From contig OY821775.1 in the NCBI GenBank assembly GCA_963682175.1, forward strand, positions 38,500,053 to 38,564,052: a stretch of 64,000 nt of DNA, written 5' to 3'. Shown here one piece after another: positions 34,947 through 46,421 of this stretch. Position 1 is the stretch's first letter, and each line of letters begins with the position of its first letter. The notes beneath the pieces are model-generated. The model had not been told where the DNA came from and ran no database searches. It saw nothing but the letters and a program-made list of their open reading frames with translations. Both the position numbers and the translations under genes were made by a program. The stretch comes from Triglochin maritima. Taxonomy: Eukaryota > Streptophyta > Magnoliopsida > Alismatales > Juncaginaceae.

Positions 34947-36658
34947 GTCCAAAGTTTTTTTCCAACGAATTAACAGTGGTAAGCTAGTCGTCGTAGAAAT
35001 GGATTAAATGGTTTAATTATGACAGAATGGGTTAAGTGAGTTAACCACTCTAGGGATTTATGTAACTGGATTTTATATAATTGGTTCACTAGATTTTGAT
35101 TGCCTTCGATGATATAACAAAATACAAAATAAGATTTCCTTCGGTAGAAAATTTCGGTGACTTTTTAGTTTCTTATTTTCTAAATTATTGTTTATATAAT
35201 TATAATTACTTCCTATTTAAAGATGTGACGTGAGGTTGTTGGATTTCTTATTATTTTTATGTGTGGTTTTTCGTTTCGTTTGTAATGGATTTTATTTTTT
35301 ATTTTAATATTTGGCTTTTACTGGGGTATAAACGGGTCGAGTATGCGCCTACCCGTACCCATACCCGGCAAAATTAGCAGGTACAGGTATATACCAGGCC
35401 AAAAATATTTATACCCGTACCCGACCCGTATCCATTAAGTTAGTGGGTATGTGGCGGGTAAACGGGTATAATATATAAAATATAGTATATAAAAATATAT
35501 AATATATAACATAAAAAATATAAATATATAATATATCTTAATGGTTACACGAGTAATGTGTATACCCGTACCCGACCCGTTTATTAACTAGGTATACAGG
35601 TGTGAAATTTTAAACGGGTATAAATTTTTGTACCTGTATTTAACCAGGACGGGTATACGGGTATTACCCTCCTGTTTACGCTCTTAGTTTTTACCCTTCT
35701 GAGATTTTTTGCCAAATTAAACCGAGTCAATTTTTTATGCAAATTTTCATAATTCATTAAGTTGATGATTGACAGATATCATCCATGAACTGTCTTTGAT
35801 ATGTCTGTTGTGATTTTTACCTCAATAATAAGTAATTATTTTTGTAAAATAAATTAGTTTGCAGTCGATTTTTATTATAGATTAAGAGGAACTTAATGAT
35901 TTTATATTAAAACATAAATCAAATAAAATTCTATTAATTTGTTCATTTTTTAAAGATTTTAACCTTAGATATCTAAGTCAGTGAATACATAATATGTTTC
36001 TTTTATTTTAGTTTTGTTGTAAAACGTAGTCAATATTTTTTGAATAATATTTAATTATTTATTTTATAATAATCAAAACTCATTTAGTCATACTAATGTT
36101 TTTTCATGCTATTTATGATATAAGAATAAAAAAGGGCGTAAAATCAAGCAATTCCTTGCTGGGTGTCAAAAAAGTAGTCGACTTATTAGAATGTTAATAA
36201 ATGACCAAGATCAATTTTTATTAGTTACAAAAAAATTAATTGATGAACGGCTAAGATTGATTTAAAGATCCCAAAATAATAGACCATCAAGAACAATTTG
36301 AGCGGGAAAAAACTTAATCAATGAACGGTTGAGACCAATTTGAGGGTTAAAAAAAGTAATAAATGGCTGAGATCGATATGAAGGACCAAAAAATTTTGAT
36401 CAACGAACGATGATAAAAAATCAGTGGAAACCATACTATACTATATATTATATATTAAAAGTTAGATTTAGGACACAATTGTCTAGAAAAAAGGTATAAC
36501 TATTAAATAACAAAAAATACAACTCTCGAAAGCAATATTTGAAATCAAAATAGAACTGAACAAAGAGGCCAACTTAGACTTAGTTTTGTACGAATTTAGA
36601 AATCATTTTGCAGAAGTTAAGGAAGAGCAACCATCCAACCTGAAATTCCATTTTAAGG
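34947..36658. other. Spacer
   Basis: AT-rich sequence without genes. It contains the MITE at 35332-35686 and, at 36190-36420, a degenerate repeat of about 55 bases built on 'aatga(a)cggctgagatcaattt'. Confidence 0.6.
35332..35686. mobile_element. hAT-type MITE, ACCCGTA body
   Basis: The 355-bp element is flanked by GCTTTTAC (35324-35331) and GTTTTTAC (35687-35694), an 8-bp duplication with one mismatch. Its ends are TGGGGTATAAACGGG and, on the other strand, TAAGAGCGTAAACAGG. The body is built of (T)ACCCGTA and its complement TACGGGT around an AT-rich core. It has no coding capacity. Confidence 0.75.
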
Positions 36659-37430
36659 CACTAGTGCAGAATTGGCTTTACTCGTCGCCAAATAGACGTC
36701 GACCGTTATAACAACCGACGTCTAGTGTGGAGAGGACAGCATAGACGTCGGCTGGAATGGAAGCCGACGTCTATGCGACACTATAGACGTCGGGTGTAGG
36801 AATTACACATTTAACCGACGTCTATAGTGTATAGACGTCGACCTTTAGACGTCGGTGTTTTAGTACCTTGTGAATCCGACGTCTATAGGGTATAGACGTC
36901 GGCCTATAGACGTCGGACGTAATTTAAGGCCGACGTCTATACTCCAACCATATAGACGTCGAGGTATAGACGTTGGCGTTATGGAACATCCGACGTATAT
37001 AGGTCTTAAAGAAATCGGACAGACGCGTTTCTTTCATTCATTTCAGTCGAAACCCACCCAAACCCTAGTCGTCCCGCGACCGAACTCTCCTCCGCGACCA
37101 TCCTCCGACCGATCCGCACCGTCTCCGGCACCGCAGCGAGCTCCCAAGCGCTCCTCCACTTCTCCGGCCCTCTTCTCCTTCTTCCTCCGTCTTCCTCCGT
37201 CTCTCTCCACATGTAGGTTTTAAGTTCGTTTTTGCTTGTTTTAAGTTCGTCTTTCTCCACATATTCTCTCTAACTTAGCCTCCTCCGCATGTAGCTTTCT
37301 CGTGTCGTTTACAGCGGTCTCCTCCGCGACGTCTTCGGGAACCACAAAGAGCTCCTCCGGCATCACAACTCTTCCCTCCTCTGGTTCATGCTCAATTTTA
37401 GATCCTTAATTTAGGATTAGTTTAGACCAA
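36659..37430 (+). mobile_element. CACTA-4: left end of a CACTA element
   Basis: The end reads CACTAGTGCAGAATTGGCTT, nearly the same as CACTATTGCAGAATAGGCTT of CACTA-1 at 55365. It is followed by the same 'tactcgtcgcc', subterminal GACGTCGG repeats (36690-37010) and the same CT-rich leader ('tcattcatttcag', 'aaaccctag', 'cctccgcgacc', 'ctccggcaccgcag'). No transposase and no right end follow, so this is a truncated copy; the right limit is approximate. Confidence 0.8.
36695..37010. repeat. CACTA-4 subterminal repeats (GACGTCGG)
   Basis: At least ten copies of ATAGACGTCGG or CCGACGTCTAT lie in alternating orientation, many as inverted pairs with loops of about 10-15 bases. The arrangement matches both ends of CACTA-1. 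Confidence 0.92.
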
Positions 37431-37654
37431 GAATGCAACGCCAAATTAGGATTAGTTCACAATAATAACGTATTGATGCAAATATTGGTTAATGTGATAA
37501 TCTAAGGATTCAAACAACCCAGAGACATCATAATCTGCACAAATACTGGTAAAATGTTACTTCTAGAAGAAACATTTCCCCAAGTTCAATACAGCAAAAT
37601 TGTCAACTTCGATGGCAATGAGAATCAAGTTAGGCGGAACTAGACCTCAGAATC

Positions 37655-40530
37655 GGGTTGTGCTCGCCCGGACCCACACACGTCCCGGCATGATCGTCGT
37701 GCCGACGCGCACGGCACGACACTGTAGCTCCAACGGCTCTGAGAGTCGTTGCGACTGACGTCAACGCCAACAGCTCTCAGAGCCGTTGGTGATTTTTTAT
37801 ATTTTTTTAAAATTCTTAAATTACCCTCCCTCTACCCTATATAAATCTCTCAACCTTTCTCATTCTCTTCACACAAATATCTCCAAATCATCTCTAATTG
37901 CTTTGATTTTGGTAGAGACGAGTTGAGTTTGAATTAAAGCGTGAAACTTGTAGCTACAAGCAAACCGCTGACCGCCGATTTCACGACTTCTCTACTCTTC
38001 ATTTCCTAGGTTTTGCTAATCTTTTTTAATAGTTAATTTTAGCTAGTCAACCATAATCATGACTTACTCATTTATAATAAAAAATCAATTTTTATTTGCA
38101 TATTTACTAGTTTTCATGGCTTTATTATCTGATCTGAAGATAATGAACCCACCCCTTTCCCTCCTATTAATCGACTTAGGAGAAACGATAATACGAGTAC
38201 TAGAAGAAAAAACTAGCCCAGTATATGATATGTGATAATTTTGATCATGGCTACGATGATAAGGGTAATCCAACTGCTACTTCTAGATGGTGTGATCACG
38301 TATATTCAACCAAGTCAAGTGTGAGAACCGGTTATTTAGGAAGACATCAATTTCACGTAAAATTAAGAATATTTCTATATCGGTAGTGTATTCAGGTCAA
38401 TCGATTTTAGACACAACTAGTAGAACTTTAAATTTCATAAGATATTGTACAATTAAAGGTAAAGAGATACTTGTTGATTTCATAATTAGAGATGAACTAC
38501 TATTTAACATATGTGAATCTAAAGACCTTAGTCAAGCAATTTTCCAGCATAATCCGCAATTTATACTTTTTTTTCTAGAATAACACTTAAAAATATTGTA
38601 TTTGATAAATTCCATAAACAAAAAGAAATCATGATTACCTTTTTTTTATCGATGAACAATAACATAACATTAAATAGTAATGTTTGAAACGGTCCAAATA
38701 ATTATTCTTACTGTTGCGTAACTGCTCGTTATTTAGATGAATCGTGGTGTTTAAATATTTAAAAAAACTACCTATTTTGCATTCACACACTACCAAATTT
38801 ATATTTGATAACATTAAAAATGTTATCGTAGCACATAATCTTAAAAAAAATTGTACAATTGTGTTTGATAATGCTAATAATAATAGTTCTGCAATACAAA
38901 TGCTTATTAGTTATTGTCATTCACTTATAAATGGTTACTTTTTCATATTAGATGTGTGTGTCACACTTTGAACTCAATGGTACAAGATGAACTTAGCTTA
39001 ATTAAATCTTACTTAAAAATGTTAAGAATGCAGTTGCTTATGTTGGTTGTAGTAGTACATTTAAATATCAGGAATTTAGAGAATTTTGTAAATATAATAA
39101 AATTAAACATAAGAAGTTTAAATTAGATATCTATCCTCGTAAATGGAATTCTACGTCTAAAATGTTATCTTCATTATTATCTTGCAGTTTCAACCTTTTA
39201 TAAAGAAAAACAAAATGAAAAGTGTTAACCGATTTAGATTTAAATAATTGTCAAATTATGCATGATTTTTTAAAACATTTTTTCACATTCACTACTATAT
39301 TAAGTGGACAATATTACCCTACATTTAATATATATTTTTTTTGAATTACTTCCAATTACTAAAGTATTTGCGAAATACAGTCGAAATGTTGATTTTGTTG
39401 AAATTTTAAATGTAACGGAGGTTAAGTTTGATCCGTCTATTTAGTTTTTGTTTAGTTTTTATTATGAATCTTATATTTAAGACTACTGCTTTACGAGATT
39501 TCTTAGAATAATTTTTTGAAAATATGAATTATGAAAATTCCAAAATCCATGTATATAGTTGTAGGTCTTTGTTAATCAAATATTTTGAAAAATATGAAAT
39601 ACTATATATTGTAAATCAAATATGTTTAAATGTTGCTTGTAGATGCAGATAGCTTAAAAGATAAATCATCCTATTGTAATAAATTCATCACAACCACCTC
39701 CAACTGCAATAGATGCAGATGATGTCGACTCCCAATGAAATTGATCAAGTCAAAAGAATACAAAATCAATACAAACTGACACCCAAAATGATTTAACTAC
39801 ATATTTAAACACTGAAATTTACTTAAGTACGACCGAGTCAAAATCTTTTGACGTTTTAAGTAGGTGGAGAAAAAACACAGATAAGTTTCCACCAATGTCT
39901 TTGATGGGGCAAGACTTATTGTATCTTCCGACGTCAACTGTGGCGACAAATGCTACTTTTAGTGTAGATAAATAAGTCTTGTCTAACAAAAGACAAAACT
40001 TATCTGACAAGTCAATCAAAATAAACATATACCTAAAAGATTGGAACGACGCTGCAACTAGAATGCGGAAACATATGCCTAAAGGACAAATCAATCAAGA
40101 TAAACATATGCCTAAATGATTAGGACGATGAAGATTAAATACAAATTAACTAAATTATTCTGTTAAAAAAATAATTTTCTCCTAATACTTTTTAAGTTTT
40201 TTTCATTACTGCTTAAGTTTAACTAACCTTCGGGTCTTTTTTGTTTGTAACCAATATAATATTTCTTTAATTAAGTCAACAATTATTAATAAATAAATTG
40301 ATTACTTCCGGAAGGAAATTGTGTTTCTATTTTTATTAATTCGATTGTAGTTACTTACTTCAAATTTAAAAAACTGAAAAATCAAAAACCGACCCAAACA
40401 AACGAAGAAAATATGACCCGACCACCCCCCAGGCCCAACCTGTGCCGGTGAGTCGTGTCGTGTCGGGAATACCAACTGTCGTGCCGTGTCGGCACGAGTC
40501 CCAGGTTTAGGCTGAACGTGTACAAATCTA
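37655..40530 (+). mobile_element. Degenerate hAT element
   Basis: GC-rich subterminal blocks with repeated 'cggcacga'/'tcgtgccg' occur at both sides (37680-37730 and 40440-40500) and bracket a decayed hAT transposase on the plus strand. A leader-like segment with 'tataaatctctcaacc' (37840) precedes the coding region. The exact ends and the 8-bp duplication were not found. Confidence 0.7.
38250..40110 (+). pseudogene. hAT transposase, heavily decayed
   Basis: In order: a BED-finger-like segment 'ATSRWCDHVYSTKSSVRTGY' and 'LGRHQFH' (about 38270-38360); 'FHIRCVCHTLNSMVQDEL' (38940-38995), typical of the hAT catalytic region; 'RKWNSTSKML' (39140-39165), the 'RWNSTY.ML' motif; and the C-terminal dimerisation domain 'FDVLSRWRKNTDKFPPMS', 'LPTSTVATNATFSVD', 'LSNKRQNLSDKSI' (39840-40015). 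More than ten stops and several frame changes are present, and the part between 39170 and 39820 is largely unreadable. It would have moved hAT elements, and possibly related MITEs, by cut and paste. Confidence 0.8.
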
Positions 40531-40719
40531 CAACAAGAATAACAAAATTCTTAAAACATCAAGGCTACTAACCAATACAAGTTTTGACAGGATACCAGGG
40601 AGTTATCACTACAACAATTTCCACCATGGCATGCGGAGGCGATTACATACACTTAGCTGTCACATACCCGAGCAGTAGTGGAACATCGAGGAAAAATACA
40701 CAAACCTACTTTAAGCACT

Positions 40720-43700
40720 TCAAGGAACCACAAGAGTAAGTGCAAGAAGAACCACTAGAATATGCGCAATGTAAACTTGATGTGAAGGGGCTGATGAACC
40801 GAGTTCTGCAGTCGAGTTGCTGCTATTCAGTTTGCTACTGCATGAACAAGTAAAATCATGCTCAGTTTCGCATTTCATAAATAGTGCATTGCTCTGTAAT
40901 AATAAAAGACAGGAAAACTTACCCATTAGTTAGATACAAACACTTATCATAACCTGCACATGGAAGAATATTTTAGTCATGCGGAGCGAAGACAATATAG
41001 AAAATAAGTTCTACAAATCGATTATCAGCTCAACCATGCTGATACCACCATACTATTTTGCATCTTTCACTTTTTTTAACCATAAGTTAGACCAAAACGT
41101 TTATAAATACATAGCAAGGAGTAGTTCATCTGTGAAACATAAATCCCTGCTACAACAATGCACTTGCAATCATTACGGTGTGAGCATCGTAATGATCTGA
41201 ATGCATTGATTTAGAAATTCAAAGGTATGATCTTCTATCAAGATTTAGAAGCAACATAATTTTGGTTCCTTCCTCATGTCATGGTCATTAAAAAGAAGCA
41301 AATCGACAGTTACAAATAATAGCACATATGGCATTGAGAGATGCATCCAGGTGGAAATTGTAGCCAGAAGCACAGAACGCAAAACATATGTCTACACTTC
41401 CATACCTTTAAGAGGAAACTTAGTGGTTTACATTAAATTTAAATCTTTAAATGACGTTCATATTAACCTTACTCGTGGATTTTTCAGATGTCACCTCTCC
41501 ACATTATTTTAGGCAGCCCTCTATAGATGCCATTTTCAAAGTTCCAATAAGAATTATATATATATATATATATATATAATGTGTGTCGCATTTGCTATTA
41601 TGCGAGGGAAGTGGGGGCTCTTTTATTTGTGTTCCGGTGTCGTTATTTGTGTGGCATTAAATGGTGTTCCGGTGTCGTTAATAACATGACGAATCAGATT
41701 TGTGTTCAAGTCTGCGCATTATCCGGAGTTGTAACAGTCTCTTTAGGTGACCCTTTGCTAGGCCACCCCGTTTCCGTAACCATGATTTTCAAAGTCTTGT
41801 ACTTTAGAGCCGCCAGTGCAAAATAAAGAGAATTCAATTGAGCATCAAACATGTTTGTGTAGACTAAACCGGAGTTGGGATCAACCACATCGGATGAAGA
41901 GAACAACACATCGAATTATATATATATATATACATACATGTAAACAACTACATTCATTGCAGCTGGCCTACTGTCAAGCTCTCAGTTAAAACCATCAGAC
42001 CAAAACACTCTTTCTTTGGTTACTCTAGACCTCATTGCAACTTTGAGATGCTTGCATCTTTCGTTGCATTTGTAAAAGGAAACGAAAGGAGACCACCAGA
42101 AGCTAAATGGTCTCTAAGGTCTCTAATATCATCACGAAATAATAGCAAACACTATAAAGGTATAACGCATTGGTTCTTCTTCTAAGATGGAAAAGGTCTT
42201 TGTTTGTAATTTAACTAAATAACTATGAAATACAGCTTAGAGTTTATGTTTAAATTATTTAAATAGAATCCTCAACACTTAAAAAAGACGTTGCAATATT
42301 ACCACTGATCAAAACAAAACATTGCAAAATTACCCCAGAAAGATATTTCTGTAGAGGCTAAATAAAATGCTATACATTGATTCTAATACATTATAAAAGG
42401 AATGGTATGGTAGCACAGTTTCCTGACCTAAGAAACTAAATATAACTAGAAGATATGGGGCAACAGATGCATCAATCAAGGAACAAAAATGAGTACCCAG
42501 ATAAACTGAATAATAGGACCATGAAAAGAAGAGCACAATACACACAATATAAAAATCGGAAACAAGTAAATAACTTCTTACTAGGGTTCTTGGTGGTTTT
42601 TACACCAGTGCCACCAAATCCACAAGCAATATCTGTAGCTCCATTTTGCTGGTAATAGCTATTAATGGCATAAGATGCATGAGAAAGCAATGTATTTGGT
42701 CGGTAACAAGGTTGGCTTGGTTGAATAGCCGAGCAATCCATATTGCCCGACCCGCAAGCCCAATCCAAGGCATTCTGCAGCTGAGCTTCTGAAGCATTAC
42801 TAGAAGCAATGCACCATGTCCCATTTGAGCTCGTAATGTTTGTCCCTGTGACTATGTCAACACTTCCTCTGCCAGTGAAATCTAAATTGTAAACACTTGT
42901 CTGATCAGGATAAAAGAGCCCCCAGTTCCTCTCAGATGCCAAACCAGGCTTTCTGTTCTCGTTGAACAAAGAGAATATGTAAACATCAATCTCCTGTCCC
43001 GGCTTAGATGGTGTTCCGGTGTCGTTAATAACATGACGAATCAGATTTGTGTTATAAGTCTGCGCATTATCCGGAGTTGCAACAGTCTCTTTAGGTGACC
43101 CTTTGCTAGGCCACCCCGTTTCCGTAACCATGATTTTCAAAGTCTTGTACTTTAGAGCCGCCATTGCAAAATAAAGAGAATCCAATTGAGCATCAAACAT
43201 GTTTGTGTAGACTAAACCGGTGTTGGGATCAACCACATCGGATGAAGATGAAGAGAACAACGCATAATCAAGAGAAACATTATTGGAAGAATCTCTGAGA
43301 GCATAGTAAGGATAAATGTCTACCATAAACGGGGAGTCGTACTTAACAAGAAATTCTAACATGGGTTTGAGAAAGTACGCAAAGTGGCTATCGAAAGCCC
43401 CGGCAGAGGGTGGAAATGACCGAGATAAGATTCTGAGTGAATGGGTTGTAGATACTTTAATTCTCTTGTGCAATCCGACCTTTTGAAGGGCTTTCTGAAC
43501 ATTGACCATCGCAGGAACGACAAGGCCAGTCACGTTCACAGGGTTTTCAGTTATCTCCGACCCAACTGTTATATATGTGATCTTTGTAGCAGGGTAATAG
43601 GGAAGAATGTTGTTCTTAAGCCAAGTATCGACATTGGATTGATACTGTGAGAAAGGCAGCAAGTCAAAGTTCGAAACGCCAACCATAAGGTTCACACCAG

Positions 43701-44336
43701 TGTTGGCAAAGGCTTTTAATACTTGGATGTTGGAATCGTAGATGCGGACATTCTTTATATTATGAAGTTGGACCAGCTGGGCAACCTTGTCGGGTGTGGG
43801 AAGGTCGTCGGCATTCCGGCCGTAGCACACCCCTATTGTGCTTCCCTCGCATAAATCTATAGAAGAAAAATGAAAGCACAATAATGATTCTTATTTTATC
43901 AAAATTTAGTCCTTCCAAAAAACCGGTTATGAGCTAATGTATCAGAAATGCTACCAAAATAATCTACAAGAACGTAACGACAGCGTTGAAAGAAACACAA
44001 TGTAGAAAAACACAACCTGAATGCCAATATTTCCTGAAGCAAGACTCCACAAACACATTCAGAAAACCCAAATTACAAGTAATACATTTACAGTAAAACA
44101 CACACTTAACTAAAAAGAACACTTCTACAGTTCTACCAATGCTCGGTTGGCTCAATAAAAGCTCGAAATAATAACACAACACCTCTGAAAAGTTAAAATA
44201 AATAAAAAAACAAAGTTTTACCCAAAAGAAACCAACAAAAAGCACCTTAAAAAACCAATGCAGGCGCCCAAAGCAGAAGCTACTCACCAGAGCAGAGCAG
44301 AGCAATGGCGAGGAGGAGAAGCAAGAGTCTACCCAT
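40720..44336 (-). CDS. Glucan endo-1,3-beta-glucosidase, GH17 with X8 domain and GPI anchor
   Basis: Four exons on the minus strand join with consistent phase and GT-AG borders: 44336-44288, 43856-42582, 40953-40923 (31 bp) and 40837-40720, giving 490 residues. Exon 1 encodes the signal peptide (MGRLLLLLLAIALLCS). The GH17 barrel spans about residues 22-345, with Glu117 in 'VGSE' and Glu262 in 'VTETGWPS' as the expected acid/base and nucleophile, and 'FNENRKPG' at about 314. The X8 (CBM43) domain begins at 'TWC' (363-365); its six cysteines are 365, 384, 391, 400, 428 and 446, the last from the 31-bp exon. Residues 453-472 are Ser/Asn-rich and 473-490 hydrophobic, a GPI-anchor signal. The enzyme should cut callose at the cell surface. 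No stop or frameshift is seen, making this the only apparently intact gene here. Intron 2 (1628 bp) holds a copied piece of exon 2. Confidence 0.95.
41629..41911 (-). pseudogene. Partial copy of GH17 exon 2 inside intron 2
   Basis: Positions about 41660-41911 repeat 43010-43262 of exon 2 at roughly 97% identity ('DVVDPNSGLVYTNMFDAQLN', 'MVTETGWPSKGSPKETV'). Differences include a 2-bp deletion and loss of a 6-bp GAT/GAA unit. A second 17-base fragment of the same region (gtgttccggtgtcgtta) stands at 41629. TA repeats flank the block (41559-41578, 41918-41932). It is in the same orientation as the gene and would be spliced out with the intron. It is not an independent gene. Confidence 0.9.
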
Positions 44337-44608
44337 GAGCACGATCCCAACTTGATGTTTCCAGAACCCTCCCTCCGACGCAGAGACAGTGATGAGGAAG
44401 CGGACTTTAAGTGGGGGAGTTGAATGGAGTTAATAGGTGAGTTGTTGGGTCCGGTGTCGGGTATCTATCTAATGTCTGTGTTTCCAGACAGGACATTCCT
44501 GCAGAAACATCAAACATTGGGCAGAAATAAAATAAAATAAAAATTTGGAGGGTGAGCCGGTGAGGTGAGGCATTACATCGTCGACGGGACCACCATAATA
44601 GTATGGAT
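44337..44608 (-). promoter_or_regulatory. Upstream region of the glucanase gene
   Basis: The 272 bases between the start codon and the MITE at 44609 must hold the 5' leader and proximal promoter. I see no canonical TATA box on the minus strand, so the core promoter may be TATA-less or lie beyond the MITE. Confidence 0.4.
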
Positions 44609-45103
44609 TAGGGGTGCACATGGGTCGGGTTGGGTCGGGTTTGGACTTCAACTCGACCCAACCCGAAATTTTCGGGTTGGGAAAAAACCCAACCCAACCC
44701 GAACCCGAACCCGAACCGGTTTAGGTTCAACCCGACCCAAAATTTTCGGGTTGGGTCGGGTTGGATCGGGTTGAACCCGAATTCGGAAATTTTTTCCCAA
44801 ACTTGGTCGGGTTCGGTCGACCGGTGCTTAAACGGTCGACCGATGGCTTGAACACCCGAAATTTTCGGGTTGGAAACGGTCGACCGAGTGATGTTCGGTC
44901 GACCGGTTTATTTGGGAAAAAAATAAAAAAAAAATCGGGTTCGGGTTGGGTTGGGTCAACCCGACCCCCTCAACCCGAAAATTCGGGTTTTTGATTTTCC
45001 CAACCCGACCCGACCCGAACCCCTCCCCAACCCGACCCAACCCGACCCGACCAGTCGGGTTCGGGTTGGGTTTCAGGTTGAACCCAACCCATGTGCACCC
45101 CTA
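44609..45103. mobile_element. hAT-type MITE, GGGTTGGG body, carrying CGGTCGACCG
   Basis: The 495-bp element is flanked by a perfect 8-bp duplication GTATGGAT (44601-44608 and 45104-45111). The terminal inverted repeat is TAGGGGTGCACATGGGT, 17 bases, perfect. The body is made of CGGGT/ACCCG-type units in both orientations with 'aaattttcgggttgg' hairpins. In the middle (44815-44910) lie four copies of CGGTCGACCG, otherwise seen here only in LTRs. It begins 273 bases upstream of the glucanase start codon. Confidence 0.93.
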
Positions 45104-45216
45104 GTATGGATGGTGTGGATTTCGAAGGGTTTTCGTTTTTTAAATTACAAAACGTTGGGGCGTCGACCGTTGGAGTGGGTTGTGTTGGTCCTTGGGTTTG
45201 GGAGGCATGCTGATGC

Positions 45217-45243
45217 GGGGGGGGGGGGGGGGGGGGGGGGGGG
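45217..45243 (+). repeat. Poly-G run of 27 bases
   Basis: An uninterrupted G homopolymer follows 'tgatgc'. Such runs are rare in plant DNA and the length may be affected by sequencing or assembly. Confidence 0.9.
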
Positions 45244-45316
45244 ATTAGATTCCGACAGAGTGATATGTAGGAGAATAAAATGTGATATGTGACTTACAAT
45301 TTCGAATAGTATGTTA

Positions 45317-45440
45317 GGGCACCCCGTAACGGGTTAAAATCACAGTCACGACCGGGTCGTGACCAGGTTGTGATTTTTTTTATTTTAACGGTGAAAAACT
45401 ATGGTCGTGGATGACCGGGTCGACGACCCGGTCGTCTATT
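45317..45440. repeat. GACCGGGTCGT palindrome block
   Basis: The sequence 'cacgaccgggtcgtgacc' and, about 75 bases on, 'gaccgggtcgacgacccggtc' are self-complementary. The block looks like a subterminal part of a MITE; possible ends (TTAGGGCACCCC on the left) have no matching partner that I could confirm. Confidence 0.5.
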
Positions 45441-45621
45441 ATTTTATTATTTTTGAATTTTTTTTGTTTTGTTTTTGTTTTGATTTTTTAAATTTTTTGT
45501 TTGAGTTTTTTTTTTTTGAAAATACGATTTATAATTGTTTTCATTTTTTAAGAAAAAAATTATTTTTTTTAAATTTTTACATAGATGGCCCCCGAAATGT
45601 TGTGGGTTGTGTTGTTGTAAT

Positions 45622-45885
45622 TAGGGGTGAGCAAAATTCGGTTCGGTCTCGGTCTCCGGACCTAACCGAATTTTTCTGTCCGGACTGAACTTTTTCGGTC
45701 CGGTCTTCGGTCCAGGAGACCACGACATTTCGGTCTTCGGTCCGGTCCGGGCAAAGACCGAAATTTTAAGGGTTAAATTCGGGTTTTGGACCGAACCGGA
45801 CCGAACCAAATTTATTCGGTCTGGGCTTCCGAAAATTTCTGTCTTCGGTCCGGCCCGGTTCGGACCGGACCGAAGCTCACTCATA
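45622..45885. mobile_element. hAT-type MITE, TTCGGTCCGG body
   Basis: The 264-bp element has ends TAGGGGTGAGC and, on the other strand, TATGAGTGAGC. It is flanked by GTTGTAAT and GTTGTGGT (6 of 8 bases agree). The body repeats TTCGGTC and GACCGAA with GGTCCGG. Its left terminus is nearly identical to that of the MITE at 44609. Confidence 0.75.
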
Positions 45886-46421
45886 GTTGTGGTTAAGAGG
45901 TGAATAGCGTAGGAAAAAGAAGAACGTGGGTTGAGGAAACAGAAAACTGATGTGGAAGAGAGAGAAAATTGATTTTGAAGAGAGAGAAAATTGATTTTGC
46001 CCATGTCATGGTCACGGTCAAGGTGAGTGAGGACCTTATCCTAAAATTTAGATTTTTCCATTCCTTTGATGTTTTCATTTTATATGCTATCAGTAAGCAT
46101 CCTTAATAATTTGTTGAACACTAGTTTTATTCGTTCATAGCTAGGAAACAATAGATAATGTCTAAAACAAATATTAAGGGTTAATAACAATCAATCAAGG
46201 GCAAGACAATATCATCCAAAAATATATACTTTTTTAGCTAGGATGTCGAGTCCCCCATTTGGAAAACCGTAAATTACTTGATTCTATGATTGCAGTAACA
46301 CAATTTACGGTTTGTTAGAATGGTGGAAGAAAATTAATTGAAAAGTAATGAGAAATACTAATTGAGGTGTCTTGCAATGGCATGCAAGTTACTCACTGCA
46401 TTAAATTTGAATTTAATTTTA
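45886..46421. other. Spacer
   Basis: No gene recognised. A 25-base block around 'agagagaaaattgattttg' is tandemly duplicated near 45960-46000. Confidence 0.5.

Noticed and set aside
36870..37223. 117-codon plus-strand frame in CACTA-4
   Set aside because: It begins within the subterminal repeats and continues through the CT-rich leader. The matching leader in CACTA-1 does not keep the frame.
40611..40640. CACTA terminus ('cactacaaca') downstream of the glucanase gene
   Set aside because: No subterminal repeats follow it and there is no partner end, so the match is likely to be chance.
41706..41909. Second glucanase gene
   Set aside because: It is only a fragment of one exon with a 2-bp deletion, lying inside an intron of the real gene.
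43964..44350. 128-codon minus-strand frame overlapping the glucanase start
   Set aside because: It reads exon 1 in a different frame and runs through intron 1. The signal peptide frame with the GTGAGT splice site explains the region better.
44609..45103. Telomere-like or satellite DNA because of GGGTTGGG/GGGTTCGGG units
   Set aside because: The units are not the plant telomere repeat, occur on both strands, and sit inside an 8-bp target duplication with terminal inverted repeats, so it is a MITE.
45621..46004. 127-codon minus-strand frame
   Set aside because: It runs through the TTCGGTC repeats of the MITE at 45622-45885, whose repetitive body suppresses stops.
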